From: Symsagittifera roscoffensis
Taxonomy: Eukaryota; Xenacoelomorpha; Acoela; Convolutidae
Direction: 5' to 3'
Assembly (NCBI RefSeq): GCF_963678635.1
Contig: NW_026971598.1
Location: forward strand, 1 to 64,000
Length of the DNA stretch: 64,000 nucleotides
Made by a program: the position numbers and the translations under genes. This document shows, piece after piece, positions 53,052 through 63,642 of the stretch. Under the pieces are notes generated by a model, which was given only the letters and a program-made list of their open reading frames with translations, made no database searches and was not told where the DNA came from. Every line of letters starts with the position of its first letter. Within the stretch, counting starts at the first letter, position 1.

Positions 53052-54530
53052 ATGTAGAATTAGGGGTTTTCTTCTCTAGTTTCGTTCTCTCTTTTAACGA
53101 CACCGCAAAGTTGTCCCTTGGGCAGTGAATTCAGCGGGGTGACCGAGATTCACTACTTTCTACAATCCCGAAAAGGGTTATTTTGGTGGTAACAATTCTG
53201 TTTTGTATTATGTTGCTTGCCCCTCTGTGTATTGCTCTTCGGCTGTCTTGTCTCGTCTACTCGATTCAATCACAAGGGTTTCCAATGACAAATTAATTTA
53301 GATTATAATAGGTCCAATTACAGAAGGCTCTGAGTGGCCAGGGTATAATCTAAAACAAGTCAAAGGGAAGGGTCTGCGATTTATCGGTCAAATTGCCTAA
53401 TTGCAATTAATTTCCAACTTACTCCGCTAACACTAACTATTCTCTCTCTCTAGAGAATCTCTGATGAGAACTAATTATTTACTGGTCTCTTACTCCGAGA
53501 ACCAACTATTCAATTTGCTCGCAATAATTCTTCTCTCTAACTAACGGAGAACCAACTATACTCTCTCTCAGTATCAACTGTTCTCTTCTCTGACGAGAAA
53601 CAACAACCCTTAAAAGTAGTTACCAACTGTTCTAACTCTTACAGGCTCTCCGGTACCCTCCAATTCCTTATCTTTCTTTACACTTAGTTTAAGTTAAGTC
53701 ACGCCATTACCTATCAGTCCTGACATCCGCCTAAATCGCCCGTCCGCGCATGTTTTAAGACTATATCCCTCCTTCTGTCAACTCTGACACATGCCAACTT
53801 CGGTTTCTTTTACCAATCTTTTCACGCTTATTAGATACCCGGTATGCGGTAGCTGTCAAAATTTGACCAGCAAACAAATGTCATACGATTCTAACCAACC
53901 AATTCTTGAACTCGGTCAACTCAGCTTTCGAGTTCAACTCAACTTCCAAAGCATGCTATGTTTGTTCAGTAACTCTCCCAAGGTCTTTGTTTTATTTATC
54001 CCGTTAACGTTCCGATATCCCAAGGGTAGGGGGAGACCTTTTTCATTGGTAGCTAATTCATTCTAAGCATCTAAAATTTCTACCGGTACTCTATTCCAAT
54101 CCCGACTTGCTAGCTATCAGGGTAACGTAGTTCGTCTATTAATCAAACCAGAAAGTTACCTCCGGGAAGCCAAGTAAATTCCCCGTTCGTTCATTCTTAT
54201 TAGGAGACTTAACTCTCATGCTATGCCTCTATTACTACCAGATTGCTCTGGGACTACTTTTCTCTAGTCTAGTTGAATTGCTATTAATAGATCACTTTTA
54301 TAGAGCTAAACTGACCCAATGTTTACCAAGTCCACTTTGAATTAAATCCTCTACTCCAAGGTTGCAATGTAAAAGCTATATCTCTATCAGCTTCTGCTGT
54401 AATTCCCAATATATAAGTTTTCCTCCCAATTTTTAGCAAGGTGACTCATCCTCATTTCCAGGGATTAGTCTGGGAAACACGCCACTTTCCGGTAATAATC
54501 TCCATGCAAATTTGGTGTCGAAAAGTCCGA

Positions 54531-54568
54531 AGGTCAATTTAAGGTCACCCAGGGGTCAACCGGGGTCA
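54531..54568. promoter_or_regulatory. Four AGGTCA-type half-sites in the B LTR (5' copy)
   Basis: AGGTCA, 5, AGGTCA, 5, GGGTCA, 4, GGGTCA. Same spacing as 46278-46315, although the surrounding LTR has diverged. Confidence 0.45.
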
Positions 54569-55279
54569 AACTTCCATAATTGGGTTCAGAATCCCATGGG
54601 GGACTTAACTACCAAGTTTCATTCATAACCCATCAATACTCCACAAGTTATCTCATTTCTAAGGTCCATTATCACTTTTTCCGGGAAAAGGCTCTTAACA
54701 CCGGGAGGAGTCACCGGAGGGTTTTCACTCACAAGGGGTCTTTTTTAGGGGTCCGTATCTTGTGTCAATTGCAGCACTAAAATCGATATGCCCTCGCTCA
54801 TTATTTTGCGTAAATTACCTACTTCCGGTCTGAGGGGGCGTTTTTGCAAGTGCTAATAGCTTCCGGTTCAACTTCCGGATTTGGTTCAATTTATAATACA
54901 AGATGTATCTTGCCACTACCTATCATCCCTCCAAGTTTTAGCTCCCTGCAATCATTGGAGGCCGAGAAACGACTTCCGGAAGTTACGGGTGGGTTTGTTT
55001 ACTTTGGGCATAAAACCGGAAGTGGGGGTCTGAGGGGTCTGGGTTCCCAAACTTAAGCCCCTTTTAACTAGGCCTACAACATACTAGAATTTGAATCCAA
55101 CACCGCCGCTAGTTTCCGAATTCTGCTAGTGCCATTTACACTTCCGGGGACCGTTATTACTTGCCCCCCAAGGGTCTGAGGGGTCCCGTTTTTTGTATGC
55201 CCGGGTCAAATCATCTCTAGTATTGCTCCTCTGAATTTCATAACATAAGCTTTCTTAGTTCCGATTTGGGGGAGGGCTT

Positions 55280-55511
55280 CGCCGACTTTGTCAAATTTTA
55301 TTTTCTGGAATAGGAGGGACAATATCTTCGAAGAATGAACTATTTTGATCTTTACCCTTTGTTCGCTGTGCTACTTAACTTAATGACGAATCAATCGCCG
55401 ACTTTGTCTAGTTTTATTTTCTGGAATAGGAGGGACAATATCTTCGAAGAATGAGCTATTTTGAACTTTACCCTTTATTCGCTGTACTACTTAACTTAAT
55501 GACGAATCAAT
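55280..55511. repeat. 116-bp tandem duplication in the 5' LTR of B
   Basis: The unit starting CGCCGACTTTGTC at 55280 recurs at 55396. The 3' LTR has one unit (about 46958-47075). It arose after, or was lost from one LTR since, integration. Confidence 0.85.
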
Positions 55512-55563
55512 CTTACGCTCAGGTTACTATAGCATGTAAAACAGTAGAATCACCAATTCTACA

Positions 55564-55893
55564 ATTTTGGCCAATTTGGGACAATTAACGTGCGCGATTT
55601 ATTTCGCGCTATTAACGCGTAAGCGGAGAATTAACAGTCTTAAAAATAGTTCCAAATTAATTGAAAGAAGCTTATTTGCCATAATTGATTTGTTACAAAG
55701 AGCCAAATCTATCCTTTTGTTCTTTGTATGGCGTGTGGGGTGATGGTTTTCATTAAAAAAATTCATATTTTAGAAAAAAAAATTTCATTTTATTTTTTCT
55801 TACATTTAATTTTTTAATGTTATTACTGCTCCATAAACCTTAAAAGGCAGTCGGAACATTCAGAGCTTCGCCCTGATACGAGCAGTCTTGTTT
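55564..55893 (-). mobile_element. Small inverted-repeat element, copy 2, right part
   Basis: Continues the element split at 44812, starting with the duplicated ATTTT (55564-55568). Includes the CpG-rich quasi-palindrome, AGTCGGAACA and the TCAGAGC/GCCCTGA hairpin; one arm base differs from copy 1 but allows a G-U pair. Confidence 0.75.
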
Positions 55894-56884
55894 AATATCT
55901 GGTGCAATATTTGACAAAAATTTCAAAGAAAAAAAAGAAAAAATTGGATTGGTTCAAAATTCATGTTACATTTCTAACTAAAGTGACAAATCCTAAACTG
56001 TTTTCTTTTTGTTTTTTTTTCTATAGTAAAAAACATAGATGCAAGCAAACAAAAATGCATAAACAGTTCCATTACAGACACTTATTTATTGTTACTTGTA
56101 GTTTCTGGTTTGTAGTTAGTACAGATACAGTACCTAGTAGCATGTTCTGGAAATTCTTGTCAAATGAAACCAAAACTAGATTGAATTTGAGCTATTAGTT
56201 TACTTACAACTTGCAGCTGTTTTTGCACTTATGAAATTCTCTGTTGAAGAACCAAAAAACTCAATTTAACAGAAAAAATATGTGAGATTGATTGATGAAT
56301 ACGAGAAATTTGACACTTATAAATGAAAAACACTAAACTGTCTCAGTTCTTGCTTAAGTTTTTTCAAAATCAAACTATAGAACCACTCTTTATACATAAT
56401 AATGTATAGAATCGATGGTTTGACTAAACGTGGTCTTTGGCTATACTTGAAATGTTTTAATCCGTACTTTCTATGAAGTTCATTAAACTTGTTATGCATT
56501 AAGTAAATAGAACGGAAAGCATGCATTTATTTCCTTTGATTTAAATTTTTACCCTCTGACAAGTGTTTGATCTCCGAAAACTGAAAAAACATCAAATTGT
56601 ATTTTGCAAAATTATTGTCTGATTCCGCTCATGGACGCACTAAGTTTCCTGTGACAAAAGTGTCACAGGAGTTCCATTGTCCTTGTAAAATAACAAAATG
56701 AATTATATGATCATTGAAAGACTCTAGACCACCCAGTTGTGTAACTTAGTTCATAAATCATTTAACTTTTGGTTTAGAGCTCAACAGAAAATATTAGTCT
56801 TTCTACCACAGGAGTTAAATTATCGATACGGCGGCATATTTTAAGACATGGTTAAAAAGGGTTGGATTTAACCCTCTCCTTTAG
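55894..56884. other. Non-coding sequence upstream of the exon at 56885
   Basis: AT-rich, perhaps intron or intergenic. A perfect hairpin at 56647-56670 has a 10-bp stem (TCCTGTGACA / TGTCACAGGA) and loop AAAG. The frame at 55902-56198 starts in an A-rich run and has no support as a gene. Confidence 0.4.
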
Positions 56885-57088
56885 AATTTGCTGTTCAAAC
56901 AGGAGCGTGAATGGGTTCTTTTATCCGAAAAGGAACTTGAATCTCACCAGGCAACGGAGAAGCCCGAGTCGGCCTCGACAACAGAGCCAACAACTTCACC
57001 ACCTAAGACCCCCTCTGTAAATAACAGTCCAACAGTGAGCCCCTGGTACAATCAGCAAACACTTGAAACTAGCCGGGTAGAAATTCTA
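56885..57088 (+). CDS. Probable internal exon of a host gene (68 codons)
   Basis: Bounded by an acceptor CCCTCTCCTTTAG and a strong donor GTAAGT at 57089. The 204-nt segment is open and in phase at both ends: NLLFKQEREWVLLSEKELE, then a Thr/Pro/Ser-rich stretch (ASTTEPTTSPPKTPSVNN), ending TLETSRVEIL. It is GC-richer than the flanking DNA. A decayed inverted paralogue lies at 1842-2006 with two stops. The protein family is not recognised; the composition suggests an acidic/Glu-rich segment followed by a disordered linker. Confidence 0.55.
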
Positions 57089-58139
57089 GTAAGTTTTTCT
57101 GAAATTCGTTTGTCTTCCAAAAAAAACCAGAAAGGAACATTTTTGTTATTTTTGGAGTCTTCATAAATTAATTTTGAGCGCTTTCTGTGTCTTTCTATGC
57201 TTCGTTCTGACATTTTTTTGAAACTGAAGTAAATTGTCTAGCCGAATGTTTTCTTGAATTTTTTAATCTAAAATAAACACGACAATTTAGAACACGACAT
57301 TTTTCTCCTTGTTAACCTATAAAATTCCAAAGAGTTGTTGTGTTTTCTCTATGTTCGTTTCGATCAATTGGTCGCTGGTCGCTTAAAAAAGTTCTCCAAG
57401 CAAAACTGGGCTGTTTGCTTCGCATGTATATAAAAAAAAATTACAATTTTTTTTGCATTTTACAAAAGCTAGAAAAATTTCGAACATCAGTTTAGAACAG
57501 CTCTTTTTCCAGTGAAACCAACCATTTAAAGTTAATTCATTCTAATCGATTATTTTTAGCGCAAATTTAGTGATACTGCATTAATAAGGGAAAAGATGTG
57601 AAAACTTTCAAGTGAACCTCTTCTTTGCTTTTTTGTTAGTAATAGAGTAAATTTTGAACATCATTAAAGATTTTAAATTCTTGATGGTTTGTTGATTAAG
57701 CTTTCAAGAGTATGAACCTAGAGATTATAATTTTAGACATGGTTAAGCTACAGCTTGAAAAACATTTGAGAACAGTTTAATTTACAAAAACAAGAAAAGG
57801 TATCAATAGTCATTTCTTTTTTGAAAATACACAAATCTTGAAAAAGTTGCCCAAAAACTTATCGCGCAAGCAAAAAAAAACATCATCCAAAGCAGGTTTC
57901 CTAATTTTCATAATAGAAAGGTAAGAACCTAGTCTTGCGACCATTCAAATTTCTTCGCACTGGTCTTTTTTCTGTGTTTTACTTTGATGCTGTAATATAA
58001 TAAATTTAAAAAAATACAAAGTTGCTTATTACCAGTTTTCGTAATTTTTCACAAAACATCCCCATTGTACAGACAATTTGATTAAAATTAGCAGCTGGTC
58101 TTTGTTTACAAAACCTACTTTGTTATTTTGAATGATGCT
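57089..58139 (+). other. Intron-like AT-rich sequence
   Basis: Follows the donor at 57089. No further exon is clear. About 57920-57995 matches the reverse complement of 1310-1385, extending the inverted flank similarity. Confidence 0.4.
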
Positions 58140-59500
58140 TAAATTATTCGCAAGCTATTTATGCAAGCATGTATGTAGGTGTTTGTAATTCTTGAATGTT
58201 TTTATGTACCTAATAGATATAACTATGGGTGTATGGTTATATGCATGGAGGTATGATTGTATATGTTATGTGAATATGTATAAAAACTTGTGGTTAATTT
58301 TTTTTCAATTTTGTGAATGTCAAACCAGTAAAACTATAACTCGAATTTTAACTATAACCCAATTCGGTTTAGTTTTTTTTCTGGAAAAATTGAACAGATT
58401 CAAAATGCGCAATGTAAGTTATGCGTATCTGGTTACTTATTTTTCAAGTACTTATGTAAAATGAAAGGGATTTTCTTGTGCATGTATGTTTTTAAACACG
58501 TTTGTTTTTAATGTTTTTTGTGTATGCATTTGAGTGTTTATAAAATCAAGTATGGTAGTAGTATTTCTGTGTGTAAACTAATGATAAAAAGTCGGTTTCT
58601 CTGTATGAGAAAGGATACGGATAAATGTTTTATGAAGGTTTGATTGCAAGTCTAAGGGTAATTTAAAACTTTGTTTGAAGGTTTGAATTAAGTTTATTTA
58701 TTTGTAAGTTTGCTGAATTTATCATTGAATTTATGCATGTTGCTATGAAGAAATTGTGTTAAAAATAAATTGCGTGCTTGTACTAGATTGTTGCATGTTT
58801 TTGTGCAGCTATTCATAGATTTATGCAATTAAGTATTGCATGTTTACCACAATTTTGCATGTACGCGTGATTGTTTGTATTTACGTATATATGCAAACTT
58901 TTAATGCATGGTTTTTATATTTACGAATAAGTTTCTCATGCATGAGTTGATATGAATTATGCTGGAGTGTGTTTTAAAATGGTTTTAGTTGCATAGGTCA
59001 GTCTAAAATTTAACTAAGTTTTTTGCGGATAAGTAAATATACTTCTATGTATATTTGGTTGGACGGCTGGTTTGGTTCGTTTGCATGCTCATAGGTTATT
59101 TGTTTAAATGCGTATATAATCCTATGCAAATACGCAGAGTATACCTTTTTTGTATCAATCAACAAGTTTTTGTTTGTGCATGTGAGAATGTGTTTTTTAG
59201 GTTTGCATTTTCAATAACTGTGTATATGTATATGTATATGTGTTTTTAAGTATGTAATTTTGCATGTTTGCTTGTGTTTTTGTGTGCGCTGTTATGTGTA
59301 ATCCCTGTAAAGTATCCGAAAAAAAAAGATCAAATCGAAGTTCATCTATAAATCAACCATTTTTCTACCTTTCTTCGTTTTTTATTTTCTAGAATACTCT
59401 AGAACATTCCACTAGGTGTCAAAAAAAAATGTTATTCCCCGCTTTGATTTGCTAAGCACGCTAATTTTGACAGTTTTTTTTTTCAAAAAATTGGTCTTTT
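58140..59500. repeat. Degenerate ATGTATG/TGCATG-rich repeat block, right copy (family S)
   Basis: Same family and orientation as 1-1000, including GCTGAATTTATCATTGAA at about 58708. It ends with a heat-shock-like array at 59387-59409. The short frames inside (58192-58464, 59055-59249) are repeat-derived and not called as genes. Confidence 0.6.
59387..59409. promoter_or_regulatory. Heat-shock-element-like motif in repeat S (right)
   Basis: Triplets TTC, GAA, CTC, GAA, TTC with two-base spacers, the same five-unit pattern as at 903-925. Bases in the spacers differ while the triplets are kept. Confidence 0.35.
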
Positions 59501-60529
59501 AGGTTTTTTCAAAAACAAATTTTTCTATTGAAATAATGTTTTCTTACCAACAGATTTTCAATTGTGATTTTTTTGCAGTTAATTTGAAGAAATTTTTTGA
59601 AGATATAGCTGTTTTTGGTACAAGGCGAATACGAAATAACTTAAATGCTGTAGAGGTCCCAGAAAAGATTAACAACAAGCATAGATTGTAAAAATTGCTA
59701 ATAAAAAATTGAAAAAACTTTGTCGAGAAAAAGCAGCAAACGGCAAGATCAATTGGCAACATCATGGAGCCTAGAGCATCTGATGAATTTTTGCCGATAG
59801 AACTAATGATTATTATGATTCAAATGGTCAGAGAAAACTCATGAAAATTGGTGAAGATTTTTGGTTGTCTGTGCAGATAATTGAGATTGATACATCGATA
59901 CAAAGAATGGTAGAAGATCACATGCTGCAGGCAGCATTGAAAACTGCAACTGACCAAAGTGTAAATGACAGGTTTTGTTTATCTGAAAAAAATGGGATGA
60001 CTGATCGAACTCTGAAAAAAATATCTGATCAAGTTTTCATTATTTGAAGGATCATATAGCTCAACTGAACTGAGAAACTGAAAAAGGAGAGGCACTTGGG
60101 AGATGAGATGCGCAGACAAAAGATAACATTCATCAAAGTTTCATGGATTTTTAGTTGAGTAAATTTTCTTTGGAAATGACTTGAAGCGCTTCTTTCCTAT
60201 TATAATAGAGAACTTCGTTCAACAGAAATAAACTTTTTCCTTTAGAAATGAATTACAAATTTATCTGCAATGAGGCAAAAGTTTCAATTCCGCGAAAGCT
60301 AATCTCCAAACAAACAATATTATGACTATAAATTATTTCAAACTTCAATTTCGAAACAGAAACATGTCTTAAAATGTCGTTGCAGGTATAATTTTTGCAT
60401 TTTTTTGCGTTTTTTTTGTGATTTTGTTGGTTAATAATTCATAACACCTTCCAAAGGTTTTAAGCTTTTTTCACTTGTGTTTTTTATATAATGTCTCTCA
60501 TAAAAAACTATTTTCTTATTTTTTTCAGG
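59501..60529. other. AT-rich sequence, no gene supported
   Basis: A frame at 59841-60047 has a protein-like middle (IGEDFWLSVQIIEIDTSIQ, DRTLKKISDQVF) but no clear splice sites and no counterpart, so it is not called. Confidence 0.3.
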
Positions 60530-60816
60530 TCCATTTCCAAAAATTCATTAAGTTTGCTTTGATCTTAGTTCCATCGGGAGTTAACACAAGTTTTTGGCGT
60601 TTTCGAAATGCTATGAAACTAGTTTTTGTGATCAATAGAATTTTCACAAACGAAATTTCACAAATTGTTGTCATGCGACATTGTTGTGACAGCAATGCTC
60701 AGTTTTTGAATTTTACTTCAGTTTTTTCAGAGTTCATCAACGTTTTTTTCGTTTTTTTTGAGCGCAATTATGCATCTGTTGAAGTCAATTGTTTAGTTTT
60801 TTACTCGCCATTATAA
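60530..60816 (+). other. Weak exon candidate
   Basis: After TTATTTTTTTCAG a frame is open for about 95 codons (KFALILVPSGVNTSFW..., FTNEISQIVVMRHCC) to a stop at 60816. It is Phe/Val-rich and partly homopolymer-driven, with no paralogue and no recognised family, so it may be chance. Confidence 0.2.
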
Positions 60817-61408
60817 AAAGACAGTCATTTTACCGACTTGTACAAAAATGATCGAAAACATTTTTTGTCTTTTTTTAATGTTAAGTCTTTCACTATCTCT
60901 CTGGCAAAAGTTGAGCCTCGCTGGCAAAATTGCCCTGGTTATTCTTTAAGTCAAATCACTCTACTCCATAATCTTAATTAGTGTATAGAACTTCTATTGT
61001 TTAGTTGCACGAAAGAAGAATTGGTTAGCATCTTTATTTATCATTGTACCAGTACGTAATTCAATATTTCAACTTGATATAAAAATCTCTCGAATTTTTT
61101 TAATGATTCATTCACTCGATTACTTTTTTTATAAAGTGACAAGCAACAACCAAAATGTAATTCTGTACTATTCTGTTTCCAGAAATGGCAGGAAAATGGC
61201 CACTTTTTATAGCCCACAAAACATGAGTAGTAAAAAAAACAGGACATTTTATCTTTTAAGGGGTTAAGAGTGGTCATTTTAATGGTACAACGAAAATCAG
61301 GAGGGCAAAAATGATCTTTTACTAGCCACTCTGGCAAACGATTATTTAGGCCTAATCTTGAAAGCGGTTAGAGTTTTCCGAGCAGATCAAGTTTTTTTTG
61401 TTGATCAG

Positions 61409-61673
61409 AAAAGTCACCTCATTGGTAATTTTAGTGCCCTACCACCCTTTTTGGGTAGAAATAATTGGCACTTTGTATGCACTGCTTTCTCAAATTGAAT
61501 ACGTCAAGCACATCTACTGCATTAACAAGCCCATCCAACCTTTTCAAAAATTCCCCCGGTTGCTAAAAGATGTCATCATTGTGTACGTTAACCCCGACTA
61601 AGCGGCGCGGCATGGTGTCCATCATCCGCTGGATCTCGTTGATCGCAAGCTCTTAAAATCGTATGCTGAAGCG
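61409..61673 (+). pseudogene. Exon-like segment with one in-frame stop
   Basis: Acceptor TTTTTTTTGTTGATCAG, then an open frame including TSLVILVPYHPFWVEIIG, a YVKHIYCINKPIQPF segment and DVIIVYVNPD. A TAA at 61599-61601 interrupts it, but the same frame continues with protein-like AARHGVHHPLDLVDRKLLK to a donor-like GTAGGT at 61674. GC content stays high on both sides of the stop. Either the gene ends at NPD, or the stop is a mutation or a sequence error inside a longer exon. Family not recognised. Confidence 0.4.
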
Positions 61674-61924
61674 GTAGGTACTAGCTATAAATCTTGCGAT
61701 TAATGGAACAAATTTTTCATGTTATGGTGAATTGCTATATCGCTAAAATGTCATTGAATTAACGCAAATTTTGTGTCTACGCTAATGAACAAAAAAAAAA
61801 TCACGCTGCAAAAAACACCACTTTTCAATCGACTCGTAAATATTTGGCATTCGATTCTGATTCAGATAGTTTTGCCTATTGAAGTCCTTCCATTCAACAG
61901 CTAGTGTAGTGTGCTGTATGTTTT

Positions 61925-62500
61925 TGCCTTGCCTTGTTCTGCCCTGTATTGTTTTGCGCTGCCCCCTTTTTTGCTTTACGCTGCCCCTTAAGACCTCCTA
62001 CTGCCCTGTATTTTGCGGTCCAGTCCCCTTGCTCTGCGCTACCCTGCCTTGCTATGTGCTGCGCTGCTCTGTGCCTCCTTGTCTCGCCTTGCGCTGCCTT
62101 GCCTTGCTTTACGCTACCCTCCTTGCCTTGCCAAGCCTTGCCCTGTCTTACGCTGCCTGCCTACCTTGTCTTACGCTGCCTATGTTGTTTTATTCTGCTT
62201 CGCTTTGCGCTATCCTGGTTTGCGCTGTCCTGCCTTGCCTTACGCTGCCCCGCCCCTGCTTGCTCTGCGATGCCCTCCCTTGCTTAACGCTGCTCCTCCT
62301 TGCAGTGCGCCGCCCGGTTTTGCCCTAAATTGACAACCGTACCTTGACATGTCCCTCCCTGCCTGCGCTGGCCTGCTATGCTGCTCTACTTTGTGCTGCG
62401 TTGCGCTGCTATTTTTTCTTTCCCTCCTTTGTTAAGCGCTGCCATGCCAGGACTTACACTGACACTACTGTCCTGCCTCTTTTACCAGGCCCTGTATCTC
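61925..62500 (+). repeat. A-poor degenerate (CYTGC)n-like microsatellite
   Basis: On the plus strand this stretch is built from imperfect repeats of CCTTGC, CTGCC and GCGCTGC with few adenines. All three frames are open for over 100 codons only because stop codons need A. The overlapping Cys/Leu/Pro/Ala-rich frames are not genes. Confidence 0.75.
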
Positions 62501-62611
62501 TCAATGAAAAGCATTTTGAATAACCAGCTAAGCCCAATTTTGAAAATATCCTTTCACTTTTCAAGCTATCGGAAGAATGCGAAGTAAATTTCTACCTTTT
62601 ACAATTTGCAG

Positions 62612-62779
62612 TCGGATTCTGCAGCCAAGCTGTTCTCTATGATCTTTGTTTGTTCTGGTATCGTTTTTGATCGTACCGACCAAATTTTTTATGTCCAGAG
62701 ACTTGTCCCTTGGTTGCAGGAGACTGCCTGCACTAAACGGAGCATGTATCAATCGAAAGGATTGGATTTGAAAAACTAA
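62612..62779 (+). CDS. Probable terminal exon of a host gene
   Basis: After the acceptor CTTTTACAATTTGCAG the frame reads SDSAAKLFSMIFVCSGIVF, then DRTDQIFYVQRLVPWLQE, to a TAA at 62777-62779 (55 codons). Composition is protein-like. Splicing from the donor at 61674 would place it in a different frame that stops after 17 codons, so the joining exon is unknown. Family not recognised. Confidence 0.4.
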   Translation, partial: SDSAAKLFSMIFVCSGIVFDRTDQIFYVQRLVPWLQETACTKRSMYQSKGLDLKN

Positions 62780-63573
62780 TTACGCAAGCTTGAAATTGAT
62801 TTTAACGGATACTCGCAGTATCTTTTTGCTCATATAGAAACATCTCAAAATTTGTTTTTCTTTGAAAATTTAGACAGATCAGTTGATCGAGCATTTTCTT
62901 TGTGTTGGTTTTTTTCCACGTTTGCTAGCTTTGATGCAAGGCTCAGTTTTCTAACCCCGATGCAGGAAAATACTTCAAAGTATCGGGCTAGATGAAATTA
63001 ACTAACCAAAGAAAATGCAGAAGAGTTTTTTTTGTAGGTATCAAATTCAGTTGAAAATTAGATAGAATTACAACATCGCAATAGTGGATTTCAAAAACCT
63101 GTTTATCATTTTCAAAAATTAATGCAAAAAAAAGTTTTCGAATCTTATTTTTGTTCAAAAAAATTCGCTACCATACCGAAGAAAAAAATAATTAAGAGAA
63201 TAATCATAAGCTAAGAAAAAATTATTTATTTCAACGGTGACCTCTGTCAAATTTTTCTGCTCCAGCTCATGTCTTCAAAAGCAAAATTTAAATTTTTGGT
63301 ATAAAACTTTAAGCAAAACTATAAAAGTTTTTAAGCAGCTGCGAACAAAGGTAGCGAGGTAAAGGTTTCAAAAAAAGGTTGAACGCAGAAAACGCTGAAA
63401 ATATCCACCAAAAAAGACAGTCATTGAGATTTTGTATGTGTATTGATGCTGTTCTTTTTTTGTAGTTTAATGATAAAAACACCAATAAAATATAAATTTA
63501 ATTTTTGCGCAACTGACGAATCAAGAGTACATGAGCGCGACTCCTCTAAAAACCAGCCCACACTTATTTTAAG
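62780..63573. other. AT-rich sequence, intron-like
   Basis: No coding signal seen. It ends with a pyrimidine-rich tract before the exon-like segment at 63574. Confidence 0.3.
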
Positions 63574-63642
63574 GGCAAGTATTACGAAGCCATTGACAAT
63601 CTCTGCAAGAAGTTGGAACCCCAAAAGAAAGAAGTCACTTGA
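63574..63642 (+). CDS. Short terminal-exon-like segment (22 codons)
   Basis: After CACACTTATTTTAAG the frame reads GKYYEAIDNLCKKLEPQKKE and ends VT, then TGA. It is short but strikingly protein-like (helical, basic C-terminus) and in phase from the acceptor. Longer frames over the same bases on both strands (63421-63721) look less natural. It may be the last exon of the gene to which the 61409 or 62612 segments belong, or of a different one. Tentative. Confidence 0.3.
   Translation, partial: GKYYEAIDNLCKKLEPQKKEVT

Larger units (their letters stand above)
44813..55563 (-). mobile_element. Ty3/gypsy LTR element B, decayed, nested in the small element
   Basis: 10.75 kb on the minus strand, GC-richer than its surroundings. 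Ends are TGTAGAATT and AATTCTACA, flanked by the 5-bp duplication ATTTT (44808-44812, 55564-55568). The joined flanks restore the small element. Order: 5' LTR 53053-55563, PBS TGGCGCTCC, gag with zinc knuckle, protease (DTG), RT (FLDD), RNase H, integrase (DDE), 3' LTR from 44813. No envelope. In-frame stops in gag and several frameshifts in RT show that it is inactive. Confidence 0.93.
53053..55563 (-). repeat. 5' LTR of B
   Basis: 2,511 bp, TGTAGAATT to AATTCTACA, directly followed by ATTTT of the target. Contains the DR5/DR5/DR4 array (54531-54568), several CCGGAAGT/ACTTCCGG sites (around 54820-55024) and a 116-bp tandem duplication at its outer end. Confidence 0.85.

Noticed and set aside
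61879-62333. Three overlapping Cys/Leu/Pro-rich ORFs of over 100 codons
   Set aside because: All frames are open because the repeat lacks adenine and thus stop codons; composition is pure repeat.
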